A stretch of DNA of 64,000 bases from Gigaspora rosea (Eukaryota > Glomeromycota > Glomeromycetes > Diversisporales > Gigasporaceae): assembly GCA_003550325.1 (NCBI GenBank), contig QKWP01000127.1, forward strand, positions 434,143 to 498,142, read 5' to 3'. The notes under the pieces are model-generated. The model searched no databases. It had not been told where the DNA came from and worked only from the letters and a program-made list of their open reading frames with translations. The position numbers were made by a program, and so were the translations under genes. Below, in pieces: positions 46,955-59,199 of this stretch. Positions within the stretch are counted from its first letter, which is position 1, and each line of letters begins with the position of its first letter.

Positions 46955-49065
46955 GGGGAGCGCCAGAAATCACCTGATTAGGGTTTCACTAAGTAGCTGA
47001 CCCCCTACCCCCACCTGATAATTTTTCTAAGCATTTGACTGGTTAAAATTTAATAATATATATATATATATATTAAAAATTGGATAAATTTTGATCTACT
47101 GGTCTGTTTTTGATGATTCAATTACCAAAATGTTCGTCTCAGTGAGACGATTCTAACAAGCTCAACCCCATCAAAATCCAATCACAGGATCCCAAGATCG
47201 TTCAACTTTTGTGTAATTTTAATAGTAATTTTTAAAATTACTAAGTAAATTTATTTTTTATATTCAGACTTTTTAGTCAAGTCTGAGTCTGGTCCGAAGT
47301 CTGCAGACTGGTCTGAGCCCGAATATATTTATATGTATTTTTTGGTGCTGAACAAGTTTACTTAGTGCATTTTGTTAGAATAAATTAGTAAAATTTTATG
47401 AATCATAAGTTTTTATAGAATTTTATTAATAAAATTCTATAAAATCTTATAATTCACAAATTTTTATTAATTAATTCTAACAAAATGCACTAAGTAAACT
47501 TGTTCAGCACCTAAAAATACATTAAATCGGCAGGGTTGTTTTTATTTTACTTGAAATTTGGAGAAAAGATGCTTAAATTTGACTTTTTTGATCAAAAATC
47601 CAAAATTATGCATCTTTTCTCCAAATTTCAAGTAAAATAAAAACAACCCTGCCGATTTAATGTATTTTTAGGTGCTGAACAAGTTTACTTAGTGCATTTT
47701 GTTAGAATTAATTAGTAAAATTTTGTGAATCATAAGATTTTATAGAATTTTATTAATAAAATTCTATAAAATCTTATAATTCACAAATTTTTATTAATTA
47801 ATTCTAACAAAATGCACTAAGTAAACTTGTTCAGCACCTAAAAATACATTAAATCGGCAGGGTTGTTTTTATTTTACTTGAAATTTGGAGAAAAGATGCT
47901 TAAATTTGACTTTTTTGATCAAAAATCCAAAATTATGCATCTTTTCTCCAAATTTCAAGTAAAATAAAAACAACCCTGCCGATTTAATGTATTTTTAGGT
48001 GCTGAACAAGTTTACTTAGTGCATTTTGTTAGAATTAATTAGTAAAATTTTATGAATCATAAGATTTTATAGAATTTTATTAATAAAATTCTATAAAATC
48101 TTATGATTCACAAATTTTTGTTAATTAATTCTAACAAAACGCACTAAGTAAACTTGTTTAGCACCTAAAAATACATTAAATTGGCAGTGTTTTTTTTATT
48201 TTACTTGAAATTTGGAGATAAGATGTTAAAATTTGTCTTTTTTGATCAAAACTCCAAAATTGTGCATCAAATCTCTAAATTTCAAGTAAAATAAAAACAA
48301 ACCAGCCGTTTTAATACATTTTTAGGTGCTGAACAAGTTTACTTAGTGCATTTTGTTAGAATTAATTAATAAAAATTTGCGAATTATAAGATTTTATAGA
48401 ATTTTATTAATAAAATTCTATAAAATCTTATGATTCATAAAATTTTACTAATTTATTCTAACAAATGCACTAAATAAACTTGTTCAGTGCCAAAAAATAC
48501 ATATAAATATATTTGGACGCAGACCAGTCTGCAGATTTCAGACCAGACCCGGACCGGACTCATAGTTGTGTCTGGTTTGAAGTCTGTAATTAGTAAAATT
48601 TAGAGTCTGAGTCTGGTCTGATCCCGGACTGGACCTGGACCAGACCAGACCTGGACCAGACCTAGGAGCACTAGTCTCAATGAGACGAATCAAATGGTAC
48701 CAAAATAATCTGATTCTAATCAATATGGCATGTGGTATTCATCATAAAACTTAGGTGCACCGAATTAGACATGTCTAATTATTGATTGTTTATAGAATAC
48801 AAATCTTTGTTGATCTTAGGATCCTGTAATTAGAATTTAGTGATTTTAGGCTTTTAGAATCGTCTCACTGAGGTGAACATTTTGGTAGTTAATCATCAAA
48901 AATGGACTAGTGAATCAAAAGTTATTCAATATTAAAAATTATATATATATAATAATATATATAAATATATATTTATATATATTATATATATTATATTATA
49001 TATAGGACCTGATAATTGCTCTACCCCCCACCTAGCTAAAAATCAGGTGATAAATGGCGCTCCCC
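46955..49065. mobile_element. TTA-flanked (PIF/Harbinger-like) foldback, 2.1 kb
   Basis: The ends GGGGAGCGCCA and (inverse) GGGGAGCGCCA, followed on both sides by ATCACCTGATT, are flanked by TTA at 46952-46954 and 49066-49068. A second pair of arms further in contains GAGACGATTCTAA and inverses (47100-47180 against 48850-48930). The centre carries a different repeat-rich unit with GTCTGGTCC motifs and an array of alternating palindromes. No transposase is encoded. It interrupts the Asn-rich leader of the second MULE, which resumes at 49069. Confidence 0.75.
47344..48491. repeat. 327-bp-period array of alternating palindromes
   Basis: Palindrome P1 (about 168 bp, GGTGCTGAACAAG to its inverse CAGCACC) occurs at 47344-47511, 47671-47838, 47998-48165 and 48325-48491. 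Palindrome P2 (about 150 bp, ATTAAATCGGCAGGGTTG to its inverse) lies in each of the three gaps. P1 starts are spaced exactly 327 bp apart. The third P2 and fourth P1 are the most diverged. Each palindrome could extrude as a hairpin, and the array reads nearly the same on both strands. Confidence 0.9.
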
Positions 49066-49068
49066 TTA

Positions 49069-49397
49069 TATCATTATTCATTGTTACTTAGCTTATTATT
49101 CAGTTATTATTCAGTTTATTATTCAGTTCATTATTCAGTTCGTTAATAACATTGCTGTTATTCATATCAGCTAGGTCTCTGTTCAGATAATTTTTTAAGT
49201 CAAAGTTATTATTTACTTCATTATTTGATTCATTATTTAGTTTGTTATCAGATCATAGTTACTGACTTAAAGATTTTGATTAACAATATTTTTATTTTGT
49301 AAATGGGTTTTAACTCCAAGAATAGTTATATTGTTCAGGATATTTTAGGTTTGGTTTTAAGACTTCTGGTACTTTTATTAATTAAGTTGGAATTGAT
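49069..49397 (-). pseudogene. Asn-rich leader of the second MULE, outer part
   Basis: On the minus strand this reads as a low-complexity series such as NNKLNNESNNEVNN, DLKNYLNRDLADMNN and NELNNELNNKLNN. It is the same kind of sequence as 46764-46954 on the far side of the 2.1 kb insertion (DLNGDLNNKDLN). The Asn-rich stretch was therefore a single region before the insertion. Confidence 0.5.
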
Positions 49398-50009
49398 TTT
49401 AAAAATGTTAATATTTTTTTTTCTTTTGGCAGCCTTGCCGATAACCTTTATTAAGATTCTTGTAACTATAATACATTTTGACTTAAACATGTGGTTCGAC
49501 ATCCTCTGGCTACTTCAATAAGTGTCCAGAAGCGGTCTGCCGCACTGGTTTGGGAGCAATGCCTGAACTCGGGACTATACCAAGCTAGTCTAAAATGCCA
49601 TAAGAAAATGGCTTTGATCTATTTTCTATTAAATTTTCTATTGAGCTCAACCATGCCCTTTTAATTTCTAAGCTATTCTCCTCTTTTTTCTTTTTTTCTC
49701 TTTACTCTTATCATTTTGCGGTTGGCTCTTTTTTATATGAACTGAATCTTCTCTCAGAATAGTATCTCTTTTGCTAGAAGTTAAACTTAACTGAACTAGC
49801 CTTTTCTTCTCTTGATTTGCGTACTAATGCTAGCTTCTTTTTCCCATTGGATTACTATCTCACAACGTTTTTTTCATATGTTTTCATAGAAGCCGTTCCA
49901 AGCCATATTAATTAATACTATTAAGAAATTTTTAACTATTCATAATGGGCTGATTACCTCTCTTAATACTTCTACCACTTTTTCTTGTACCAAGCATTTC
50001 ATTATATTG

Positions 50010-50230
50010 GATCTTGTTTTTAGCTTCTTTTCTCGTTGTGTCCCCCAAAAAATTTCTTTTAACTGCTGTTTACTTGTATTCATTTGGATGTCATTGGGAG
50101 ACTTGACCATGCTTTATCTATCAATGGATCTTCAATCTTATTCCAATTTTCCTCATATATTTTGCATGATGCCAAATGGTCTTGGTTTTCCTCTTTCTCT
50201 TCTTTACAAGCTATAACATGGACTTTTGTA
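50010..50230 (-). pseudogene. LINE ORF2 C-terminal zinc knuckle, second LINE
   Basis: The minus strand gives CKEEKEENQDHLASCKIYEE, then IDKAWSSLPMT. The Cys/His residues match the knuckle of the first LINE (2582-2845). A frameshift separates it from the RPDVYK-type lead-in that the first LINE keeps in frame. It was cut off from the rest of ORF2 by the LTR element. Confidence 0.55.
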
Positions 50231-50430
50231 TACATCCGGCCTTCTTTGTGTTAAGCTTTGTAAGATCAGTAATTTTTTATTTAAGCATTTAATCAGCGTA
50301 CTAAGTTTTTTGTTCTTTTCCATGCTTGTACAGTGGCTTCCACTTTGGCTTCTAAGCTTCCTCCACAACAGTGTCCAGTTGTGTATGCTACCATTATGTT
50401 CCGGCTTTAACTTTTATATAGCCAATATCG

Positions 50431-50812
50431 TGCTGGTTCACAACTATAGGGTTTTGGTTCGAATTCCACTAAGTTTGAGCACTCGCTTTGCACTGGTGTA
50501 TTGTACCAGGCACTACCACCTCAATTATGGTTTTTCAATAAGTACATTTATTAACTAAGAAACCTTATATTTTATTATACTAAAACTCCCTGCAACTTTC
50601 CATTTAGATCATTGCGCTTTTATTACAGATTATCAATCCGGGTACTAGATTACTTGGTTATATGCATTATACAATACATACAAATAAGCTTTTAATTAAA
50701 TTAATGCATCAACAGATCACACCATCTATGTTACCCTGTCACGATCGGGTAACCTGTGATCATTCCCAACCCTAGCGATATAGATACTGGGGTGTTGGCC
50801 ATCACCACGACA
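50431..50812 (-). repeat. 3' LTR of the gag-only element
   Basis: A direct repeat of 52857-53261 with a few substitutions and without the ~22-base segment. It starts TGCTGGTTCACAAC on the plus strand and ends CATCACCACGACA. Confidence 0.8.
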
Positions 50813-50980
50813 GGAGCTAGATCCCCATGTACTTCGTCCTCAAAGTCAATATCACCTCTATTCGGTTCATAATTCCTCTCAAAACCTTCATCATTAATTA
50901 TATATCCGCCATAATTAATATTCCCAACCGAATTATGATTACTGACACTCACTCTTTGATCACAATCTAGACTCGCATAA

Positions 50981-52442
50981 CTATCTATATTGAGTCCCAT
51001 CATGATATCTAATATTATCATAAACATCACAATATTCCACATTATTTTTCCCACATATTAATCCCGACTTCACTGTCGTTCTTTGCTTATGCATTTGGTG
51101 TTTCATCACAGAATTATCCTTGCTATTACTCTGCAGAAATTCATCATCTACAACATAATTTTCACTTTCACTCAGCTTCTCAAGCGCTGGAATTTCATGA
51201 TCAAAATCCACTTTCGATACTTCATTACCCACAGCCTTTTGTTTTCTTTGAACATCATCAATGTCTATAGTTCTTGTACCACCTTCGACGACCTTCACAT
51301 ATTCGTTTGTTTTATTCAATTGTCCATCAACTTGTCTAAGGTATGAGTTAAGTATAACACTCATAAGGTTCATCCAAAATAACAATATTCTGATACTATT
51401 ATCCACTTTACGCTTCCAAGTCACATCAACCACTTTCTTGAAATTGGCCACAAGTTTGTTATCCATTTCAGCTCTTATACCATTACGATGACAATTGCCA
51501 AACCTATCCATTTCGGCAGCACTATCCATTTCTGCAGGCTTTTGATAATCGATGAATGCTGATTGTTTATTACTTTCAAGACCGATTCCATCCTGATCAC
51601 AATTTCCAAGATTGTATATACTATTACTGTGATCTATCCTCTCAAGTATTTGATGATAAACGTGTGCTTTACGATCATTCTTTTCTGTACTATATCTACA
51701 ATTCACACCATCCCTTATAACCAACAACAATCGATCGACTTCAGATTCCAGATCATCCCACCAACAATTATCCATTTCGACGGTACAGTTCTCATCATTA
51801 TCAGGTTTGTTACAACATTTTTCTTTTACACCACTTTCATGATTTTCATCATCACCAAAATATACATTCATCATATCATCAATCACATTATAACCCATCC
51901 AAAACATAGTCATCCTTGACTCCACTTTTATCTCGATCATGTCGATCAAGGTCATTCATTATACTAACATTTTCCATCTCAGCTGATTGTTGGTTACAGT
52001 CAAGTATCTCATTAGCGTCTTCGATTTCAACTTCAGGTATATTTTTCCTTTTAATGTTCGTTTGTTTTATTTTAGTGCCAGTATGGTCTAACTTGTCACT
52101 TGATTTCCATTCGTCTATACTTTTGTCATCACCTTCAACTTCCGCGCACAATGCCAAATCTTTGGCTTCTTCGTATGTGACTGGACACATTACCTCTATG
52201 TTCCATCGATATGATTTCTTTAGCCCAAATATATACCAATACATCTCTTCATAATCCTTGATGAACCCTTTTACCAGAGCAACAAGTGTTTCATAATGGT
52301 AAGTGTACATCAATATAGATTCGTTATTTCTTTGTTTTATACTCCACACCTTATTGATCTTTTCTTCAACTTCTACGACTCCTTTAATCAATGCCTCCTT
52401 TAAACTGTACCATGTATCACACAACTTAATCTTCTTGCGCAT
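50981..52442 (-). pseudogene. Gag-like region of the LTR element
   Basis: Two overlapping frames (52442-51888, 184 codons; 51955-50981, 324 codons) lie between the LTRs. The first contains KIKLCDTWYSLKEALIKGV, then YHYETLVALVKGF and MCPVTYEEAKDLAL, the spacing of a retrotransposon gag domain. The second is acidic and Asn/Asp-rich with no recognisable domain; a frameshift probably joined them. Gag would package the element RNA, with enzymes supplied by an autonomous relative. Confidence 0.6.
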
Positions 52443-52856
52443 CTACGGCCTTTGACTCTTCAATACGTACAACACAATTCTATTACTCTTCACATTATCA
52501 TTCCTTCTTTTCAATTCGGCATATCTTTCAAAGTCCCAAAGAAAATCCACTATCTCGACAATACCACCATTGTAGAACAGTTTCCCATGTTCATCAAATG
52601 TCAAACATATCACATTATTGCTTCGTCATTTTCCAGGTAATATCGTCCTTTGTGGTTTCATTTTACTACAACTATACTAATATCATTCTTTAACTTGCAA
52701 ATATACGGCAAGAGAACTACTGCTCAACCTTCGACTTTGGCTTTCAAAACCCTAATGCTTACTTCAAGTTTGCAAGTTTTGCTGTTTCCTAACAAAGAAC
52801 TTAACTGAATAATTATAGCGAGACTTCTGTTCGCTTACCCAGGTCCTTGTTTGTCG

Positions 52857-53261
52857 TGCTGGTTCACAACTATAGGGTTTTGGTTCGAATCCCACTAAGT
52901 TTGAGCACTCGCTTTGTACTGGTGTATCATACCAGGCACTACCACCTCAATTACAGTTTTTCAATAAGTACATTTATTAACTAAGAAGCTTTATATTTTA
53001 TTAAACTAAAACTCCCTGCAACTTTCCATTTAGATCGTTGCACTTTTATTACAGATTATCAATCCAGGTACTAGATTACCCGGTTACATACTTTATGCAA
53101 TACATACAAATAAGCTTTTAATTAAATTCATGTATTAACAGATCACACCATCTATGTTACCCGGTCACGCCTTACGGGAGCAGAAAGAAACTACCACGTG
53201 ACCTGTGATCGTTCCCAACCCTAGTGATATAGATACAGGGGTGTAGGCCATCACCACGACA
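52857..53261 (-). repeat. 5' LTR of the gag-only element
   Basis: Pairs with 50431-50812. About 22 extra bases around 53170-53192 (including CTTACGGGAGCAGAAAG) distinguish it from the other copy. Confidence 0.8.
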
Positions 53262-53463
53262 CTGATGTGAACCTCCATTCTATTACCGTTTTCAAGTTTA
53301 AGATATCTTTAATGAATTGCCTTGTTGGATCTTTGATTATTGTTTCATTCCAGCAAAGTGCGACACTTATACCTTGAGGCGACTCTACTATTATTTTATC
53401 TAAGTTATCTAATTTTGAACCCTCCCTTGCTAAACTTAGGGATTGTACCTGTTGGGAAAACCT

Positions 53464-56400
53464 CTACCCGGTTACTATTAAATTACTCGGATATCCGGAT
53501 AAATTACTATAACACACAATTGCAAGGTCTACCCGGGTACATTCACTAGCTAAACTATCTGCTCTGTCATTCCACCTATTATTACTATGCCCTTTTATTT
53601 TAAACACCTCTATGTGTAGCTGCTTTATTTCTATAATGCTCCTAATACTCCTTTTTAAATTATAATTCTTCTCCTTTACAAACTCTTTTCTATTCCTCAA
53701 ACTTTCAACGACTACTGCACTATCTGTGTATATTTTTACTTTCTTCTTTTGCGGTGTACAAAGAAGTATACACTATACTGCCAAAAGTTCAGGTTTTGAC
53801 GAAGAAGGCCAGTTTATGCACCTATATATCCTTCATCTATAATATTTTCTTCCTTCTCGTCCACCTGAACTCAGCCTATGCCCATATTATCTTGTTTGGC
53901 AGTATTACCTTCTTTATGTTCTTTTCTTCACACTTTAAGTCCAAAGAATTGAATTTTAAAGTGATTTGCAGTTCTTTGGCTTTAAACATTACGAAGCATG
54001 CTAAATTAACTTTTTATAATTTTTGGCAGGTAACTAAAGGACTTATGTGCCAGTTATTTTCTGTTGCATCTAACAGCAGTAGGCCTTGATTGATATGCAT
54101 CTTGGTTAAGATTTCTACTGGGCCTGTTGCATTGAAACGCGCATGGAGACTTGTAATTTGCTTCATCAACAACTGCTTTTCTAATAAATTGCAATTTGCT
54201 AAGTTTCTGTATAAAACTACACTATTCCCTATCGTTCTAACAATTTCTAATTTGTTTTTTGCTAACCCTAGCAACGGGCCCTGAATTTTCTCTAATACAC
54301 TTTTTGACAAATTCATTGTTTGTAGCATATAAATTAGCTTAGGGACGATATATGCATTATTTATATGTGCAATCTGCACTATAGACATTCTCTTCGCATA
54401 GAGGCCTCTTACTGTTGAGCGAACTACTTCTTTTGCTCTTGAATTAATTAGTGAACTTTAAGTCTATTATTTAACCAGATTCCCAAAAATTTCGTAATTT
54501 TGTTCGAATTCTCTTCTCTTAACCATTCTTTTCCTAACCAAACTTTTATATCTTCCTTTTGTATGTGTGAGTTCATGACAATTAGCTTTGATTTTTTCCA
54601 TTAATTTGTATGTCATTGATCTCAAAGAACTCCTCCACGATTTGCAACATTTCTTCCATTTGCTTTTTAGAACCAGCTATCTAGGTCGTATCATCTGCAT
54701 AGGCGACTACTGCTTGCCTCCATCCTTTCTGCGTAGAGAAATTTAAATTGTAATTGTATGGAATTGAAACTGATACTGTGTAACCTAAATTAGGATCACT
54801 CTGGATTCTTTCTAACAATGGATCATAAAAGATCTGCCATATTATTGGCGAGAGTACTTCTCCTTGCTCAATTCCATCATTTACTTCAAATGCTTCTGTC
54901 ACATCCCAATGTGTAATGATCTTGGATTGTCTTTTTAAAAAAAGTTTAAAATAAGTGTGATCGTAATTTCCGGCAGTTTCAACCTTTCCATTGCTAATTT
55001 TAAAGCTTCCAACGAGACTGAGTCAAAAGCTTTCTTCATATCTTGAAAAACTAGCTATAGCTCCTTATTATTGTCTTTTGCATCTTCCATTATTGCATTT
55101 ATGATGTGTATAGGTTTTTCTGTTGATTTGCCAGGAAGACCTGGGAAATTGGCCCCTTCAGGATTTTGTTTTTACACATTACCTTGGCTAGTCTTTTTGT
55201 AAGAATTTTGGTTGTGCATTTTCGAAATGTTTCAATCAATGCAATCGGTCTAACATTGTTCAAATTATACTGCTAGTTTGTCTCTTTGGGAATAGGATAA
55301 ATTTGTGAAACTTTCCATTTTCCCGGTACTCTTCCTGTTTTGATGCACAATTACGCAAATTTTCTAAAAATTTTTTGTGCTTGCACACTTGCCATTTGTA
55401 TCATAATATATATAATTCCTAAGACCCCTGGAGCTGTGTTTTTTCTCAAGTTCATTAACATTTCTTGCCACTCTACTTCTGATATCTCCTGGCTCAACTT
55501 ATTGTACCATTCTGTCCTAATCGAATCTTTGGGTTTGTAGATCTCTGACCACTTCCCATCTAGCATATCTTGTCTAAAATGTCAGGCTCTAAGCTAATTT
55601 TTAAAGTGCACTTTTGTTTTTTCTTTTACTTCCTCAAAGTTGATAATTAGGTTTCGCTTTCTTCCATCTTCTTCCAACAATCTATCTATCTGAATCTTTT
55701 TGCTTGGACTATCCAGGAGGCTTATCAACATTTTCCCTTGCTCATTGTTAATCATCTCACATCTCTTTCCTATATTTTCTTCTATTTCCTTCTGTCTTTG
55801 TATTTCCAATTCTTGTAATCTTCTACCATACAACAATTTCTACCATCCTTTTAAATCTTCAATCAAGTCCTGCATCCAACCACCTTGTGCTTTCTCTATA
55901 TACGTGCCATGCCATTGGTTAATGTAGTCAATTTCAATATTCAATTCTTCTATATTTTCCTCTAGCAGATTTAATCTTAAATTTGTCTTTTCTATACTAA
56001 ACCACCTTCCTAGTTGCATAAGTGTCTTGGACAAATTGACCTCTTTTCTCTTCTTGTTTCCTATTGTATTAGACACTTTTCTTTTTAGCAGACACTTTCT
56101 GGCAGCTGTTAAAATTGCGTTACTTATTAAATCCTATAGATTATCGATCCTGTTGTCAAACCCTTTTTCTGACTTTCAGCAATTTTATTCAAATGATCGA
56201 GTTGTTCCAAATCACGTAGATTTATTTTTTTCACTAGATGCTGGTCCAGTTTCTTTTTATACTGCTCTCAGTTCTCTTTAGTTGCCATGTCATAAAGAAA
56301 TACATCCTATAATGCTTTTCTTTTCTTATTTGCGCTGCTCTATGATTAGCGATTAAATGTCCTAAATCTATTTTAGATAATACAGCTCTGTGTCACTATT

Positions 56401-57163
56401 CGTACAAGTTTCTATTTCCTGTATTTCTGCATTATATAAACCATGTGCCAGCTCTTCTGTAATCCATATCTGGTTGATTCTCGAGCTTGATTCCCCATTT
56501 GTCCAAGTGAACTCTTTTGCTTCTGGATTCATTACTCTAAACGTGTCCCTAAAATTCTACCTTATCAACCATTTTAGTAAGGGGTTCTGCTTAACTATTT
56601 TCTGTTTAGAGCTATATGAACAATCTAGTTCAGTGTCTATAATACTATTGAAGTCACACATAACTACTATTTGTGTTCTTTGCGTTCACTTGACGTACTT
56701 ATCTAGAACTGCTCTTTGAATCTTTTTACTTTTTTCCTTATCATTGGGTGGAAGATAAAGCATTATTATTAAAATCTCGAGCTGCTTGAATATAAAGTTG
56801 GCTGATATCATATACTCGTTTGTTCTATCAATTCCTCTTAAATGTTTTTCCCACTGCTCACTTATTAACAGACCTACCCCTGACCCTTTTTCTTGTTGAG
56901 GTTTGCATTCGACCAGAAGCTTCTGTACTTGCCACAACTTTTTTTATAAAGTACCCTTCTTTGTTTGAAATATTTGTCTCCACTAAACCGATTATATCCA
57001 CTTTATTATCCAATAGCCACTCGAAAAGTAATTCCAATTTGTGATTGTTTGATTTAAGACTGTTTATATTATATACTACTACATTGAGCTCTATTTTGTC
57101 CTTTGTATAAGTTGATTTAATTTGCGCGATAAAATCCTTTAACTCTTGTACCTGGTTTTCCAT
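53464..57163 (-). pseudogene. LINE ORF2: endonuclease, reverse transcriptase, RNase H
   Basis: On the minus strand: an endonuclease (ELNVVVYNINSLK and VDIIGLVETNIS near 57000-57110; GVGLLISEQWEKHLRGI and CDFNSIIDTELD to 56640; FTWTNGE near 56510), then a helical linker (55594-56076). The reverse transcriptase follows (NTAPGVLGI near 55430; FDSVSLEAL near 55030; EVNDGIEQGEVLSP near 54860; VVAYADDTT at 54681-54710, with the catalytic Asp pair). Next are a thumb region (54014-54388) and the end of RNase H (IKGHSNNRWNDRADSLAS, 53535-53600). At least six frame breaks interrupt it. It would nick target DNA and copy LINE RNA at the nick; this copy cannot. Confidence 0.8.
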
Positions 57164-57635
57164 AGTAATCTCTTCTTTTTGTTTCTCTTTGTCCTTTTCT
57201 CTTTAGCCTGTTACTACTCTCTAACCCTGTATTAACCTTGCTATCCTCCCTCCATTCTCCATTCTTCATTTCCCTCCCCGTTTTTTTGGCTCTTTTTGAG
57301 CCTGTTTCTTTAATTCAACTTTGGCGCCTGTTAGGAGCACATAGGATTTAATACCAAATGTCCCAAACTTTGTTCTATTTGTTCAAGTCGTTTAAGTATG
57401 CTACTTATGGCACTTTCAGCAGACTTTTCTTCTACTGCTTCTTGTATAATTCCATTTTGGTCTGAACTCTTTACTTCTCTTTTCCACAATCTTTGTGTTT
57501 CATTTTTATTGTGTTCAACTGCTTCCTCTACTTGCTTTTTTACCCAATTCTCCTTGCCTTTTTTAAGAGTTACTCTATCTGCTGTTATATTTCTATACTC
57601 TTTTTTCCTTACTATTATATTACTTCTATTTTCTA

Positions 57636-58752
57636 CTATAATAACTCTTTTCTACTATTCAACGTAATACTACTTAATTTATTCGATACTTTTCCCATAT
57701 TTTGTTCAATATCTTCTTCCCATTCTAGTTTCTTGTTAAAGTATCTAATTCTCATATTAAGTGCATTAATTTTATTCTCAGAGTTTGCGAACTCCACTAT
57801 AGCTGAAGATCGAGAGTTGTCATTTCTGTTTTTAAAAATATGGACAAATTTAGCTCCTAACTGTCTTAGTTGTCTCCACAAAAGAACTTCACTCGCATAG
57901 CCTGGTACTCCTTTGACTTTTACTCAAATTTGTTTCCTCTTTTCCAATATGTTATTACCTTCTTCCTCTAGTGATATTCTTGCTAATGTTTTGTTGTCAA
58001 TTGGAATGGCCCAAGTGTTTTTAATTTCCTCGCAATGCTTTTTATTTCTTACTTCTATTTTGACTTTAGCTTTTTTTGAGCCATTTCTATTTGTACTTAA
58101 ATCCATACTCTTCACTTTGGCCATTTTACTAACTATATGCCAAAGTTGATTTCGGGTCATTTTGGTATATAAATCCTATACTACTAGCTCGATATCTTCC
58201 TTTTTATTATATTCATATAATGTTTGTGCTTCCCTTGCGACCTCTATGTCTCTTTTGTATATATTTGCTTTAGGTAATTCTTCCATTGATCTATTCTTTG
58301 GAGCATGTATCAACTCTTCTATATCTTCAAGTTTTGCTTCGCTATCCTCCACTTTCTCTTTAACTTCTTCTTTTTTGACTGAATTGTATAATGATTCGAT
58401 AGCATAGTCAAAAGTTCCTGTTTCAAAATCGAGTAGTATTGCCTTTTTCTGCTCTAATTCCTCTTCTTCCTTCTTTTTCCTCTCCTCCTCTTTGTTTTTT
58501 TCCTCCTCTTTTCTTTGCATCTCTTTCTGTTTTATCTTAGTTTCTCTATCCTCTTTTCCTTTTCTCAAAACTCTCAACTGGGCTTCTATTATACTTCTGA
58601 CTGCTGCTAAATTGAAGAGCTCGCTATGTTAAGAAATCTTTTTACGATTTCTTTTTTTGTATCAGTATCCCACTTTAATGCTAGTAATGCATCGATAATT
58701 TTTTCATCATCTATTAGAAAAAATCTTTTTGTAAGACTTAGAATCTCCATTG
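57636..58752 (-). pseudogene. LINE ORF1 (RNA-binding protein), broken
   Basis: An ATG at 58752 starts MEILSLTKRFFLIDDEKII. A Glu/Lys-rich coiled-coil-like stretch (58440-58577) follows, then MAKVKSMDLS and KVKIEVRNKKHCEEIKNTW (57990-58110), and finally WRQLRQLGAKFVHIFKNRND with SSAIVEFANSENKINAL (57750-57881). The last part looks like an RRM-like RNA-binding domain. The layout is that of fungal LINE ORF1 proteins, which coat the element RNA. Two or three frame breaks make it a pseudogene. Confidence 0.65.
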
Positions 58753-59199
58753 TATTAAAAAATTATCGTTGAATTTCCAAAAACTGCTAAATCACATGTA
58801 ACTGCCAGTGGTTTCTAGAATATTCTTCTGTATTTTCTATTTAATTTGTCTTATTTCTATTTTTGTACGTGAGCCATCTTGTTTACTTTTTATTTCTGTA
58901 CGTGATCTTTTTTGTTTACTTGTTTTGTTTTGTTTATGTGTATTGCCTGCTTGTAAGACAAGGATCTTGCGTTTTTCCCAAATTTTCAAGAAAATTTCCA
59001 TAAACAAAACTTTTTCTCCAAGTATATCTTGATGTACTAAGCTATCTTAAAAATCCTTGCTATTTTTAGTTGGGTTTTATTTTCCTTTATGCAATCTTCT
59101 TGCGTTTTAGTAATAATTTTTATGATATTCTGTATTTGTGTCTTGTTCCAAACTCAGTTTTAGTGATTAGCAGAAAGAGGATGACTATTATGAATTATG
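58753..59199 (-). other. LINE 5' leader
   Basis: Non-coding AT-rich sequence between the ORF1 start and the 18-bp duplication at 59200. There is no recognisable promoter motif. Confidence 0.5.

Larger units (their letters stand above)
50431..53261 (-). mobile_element. Gag-only LTR retrotransposon, 2.83 kb
   Basis: Two direct repeats, 50431-50812 (382 bp) and 52857-53261 (405 bp), bound a short interior with only a gag-like region. On the minus strand the repeats run TGTCGTGG to CCAGCA, the usual TG...CA form. They are very similar; the 5' LTR (52857-53261) carries about 22 extra bases near 53170. No protease, reverse transcriptase or integrase is visible, so the element is non-autonomous. 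The flanks (TATCG and CTGAT) do not form a TSD, which suggests recombination or later change. Confidence 0.8.
49416..59199 (-). mobile_element. LINE (non-LTR retrotransposon) with 18-bp TSD
   Basis: A near full-length LINE on the minus strand is flanked by perfect 18-bp copies of TTTAAAAATGTTAATATT at 49398-49415 and 59200-59217. The 3' A-rich tail appears as T-rich sequence at 49416-49425, preceded by the family's GGCAAGGCTGCC end. The order is 5' leader, ORF1 (to 57636), ORF2 with endonuclease, reverse transcriptase, RNase H and zinc knuckle, then the 3' UTR. An LTR element (50431-53261) is inserted between the RNase H and the knuckle. Without it the LINE is about 6.95 kb. It sits in the leader region of the second MULE. 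Confidence 0.9.

Noticed and set aside
47344..48491. CRISPR-like alternation of repeats and spacers
   Set aside because: Both alternating units are repeated and each is a long palindrome. There are no unique spacers and no cas genes, and the context is a eukaryotic transposon.
56390..58407. Plus-strand open frames of 80-135 codons
   Set aside because: They are hydrophobic, Ser/Phe-rich mirror images of the minus-strand LINE coding sequence, which has recognisable domains.
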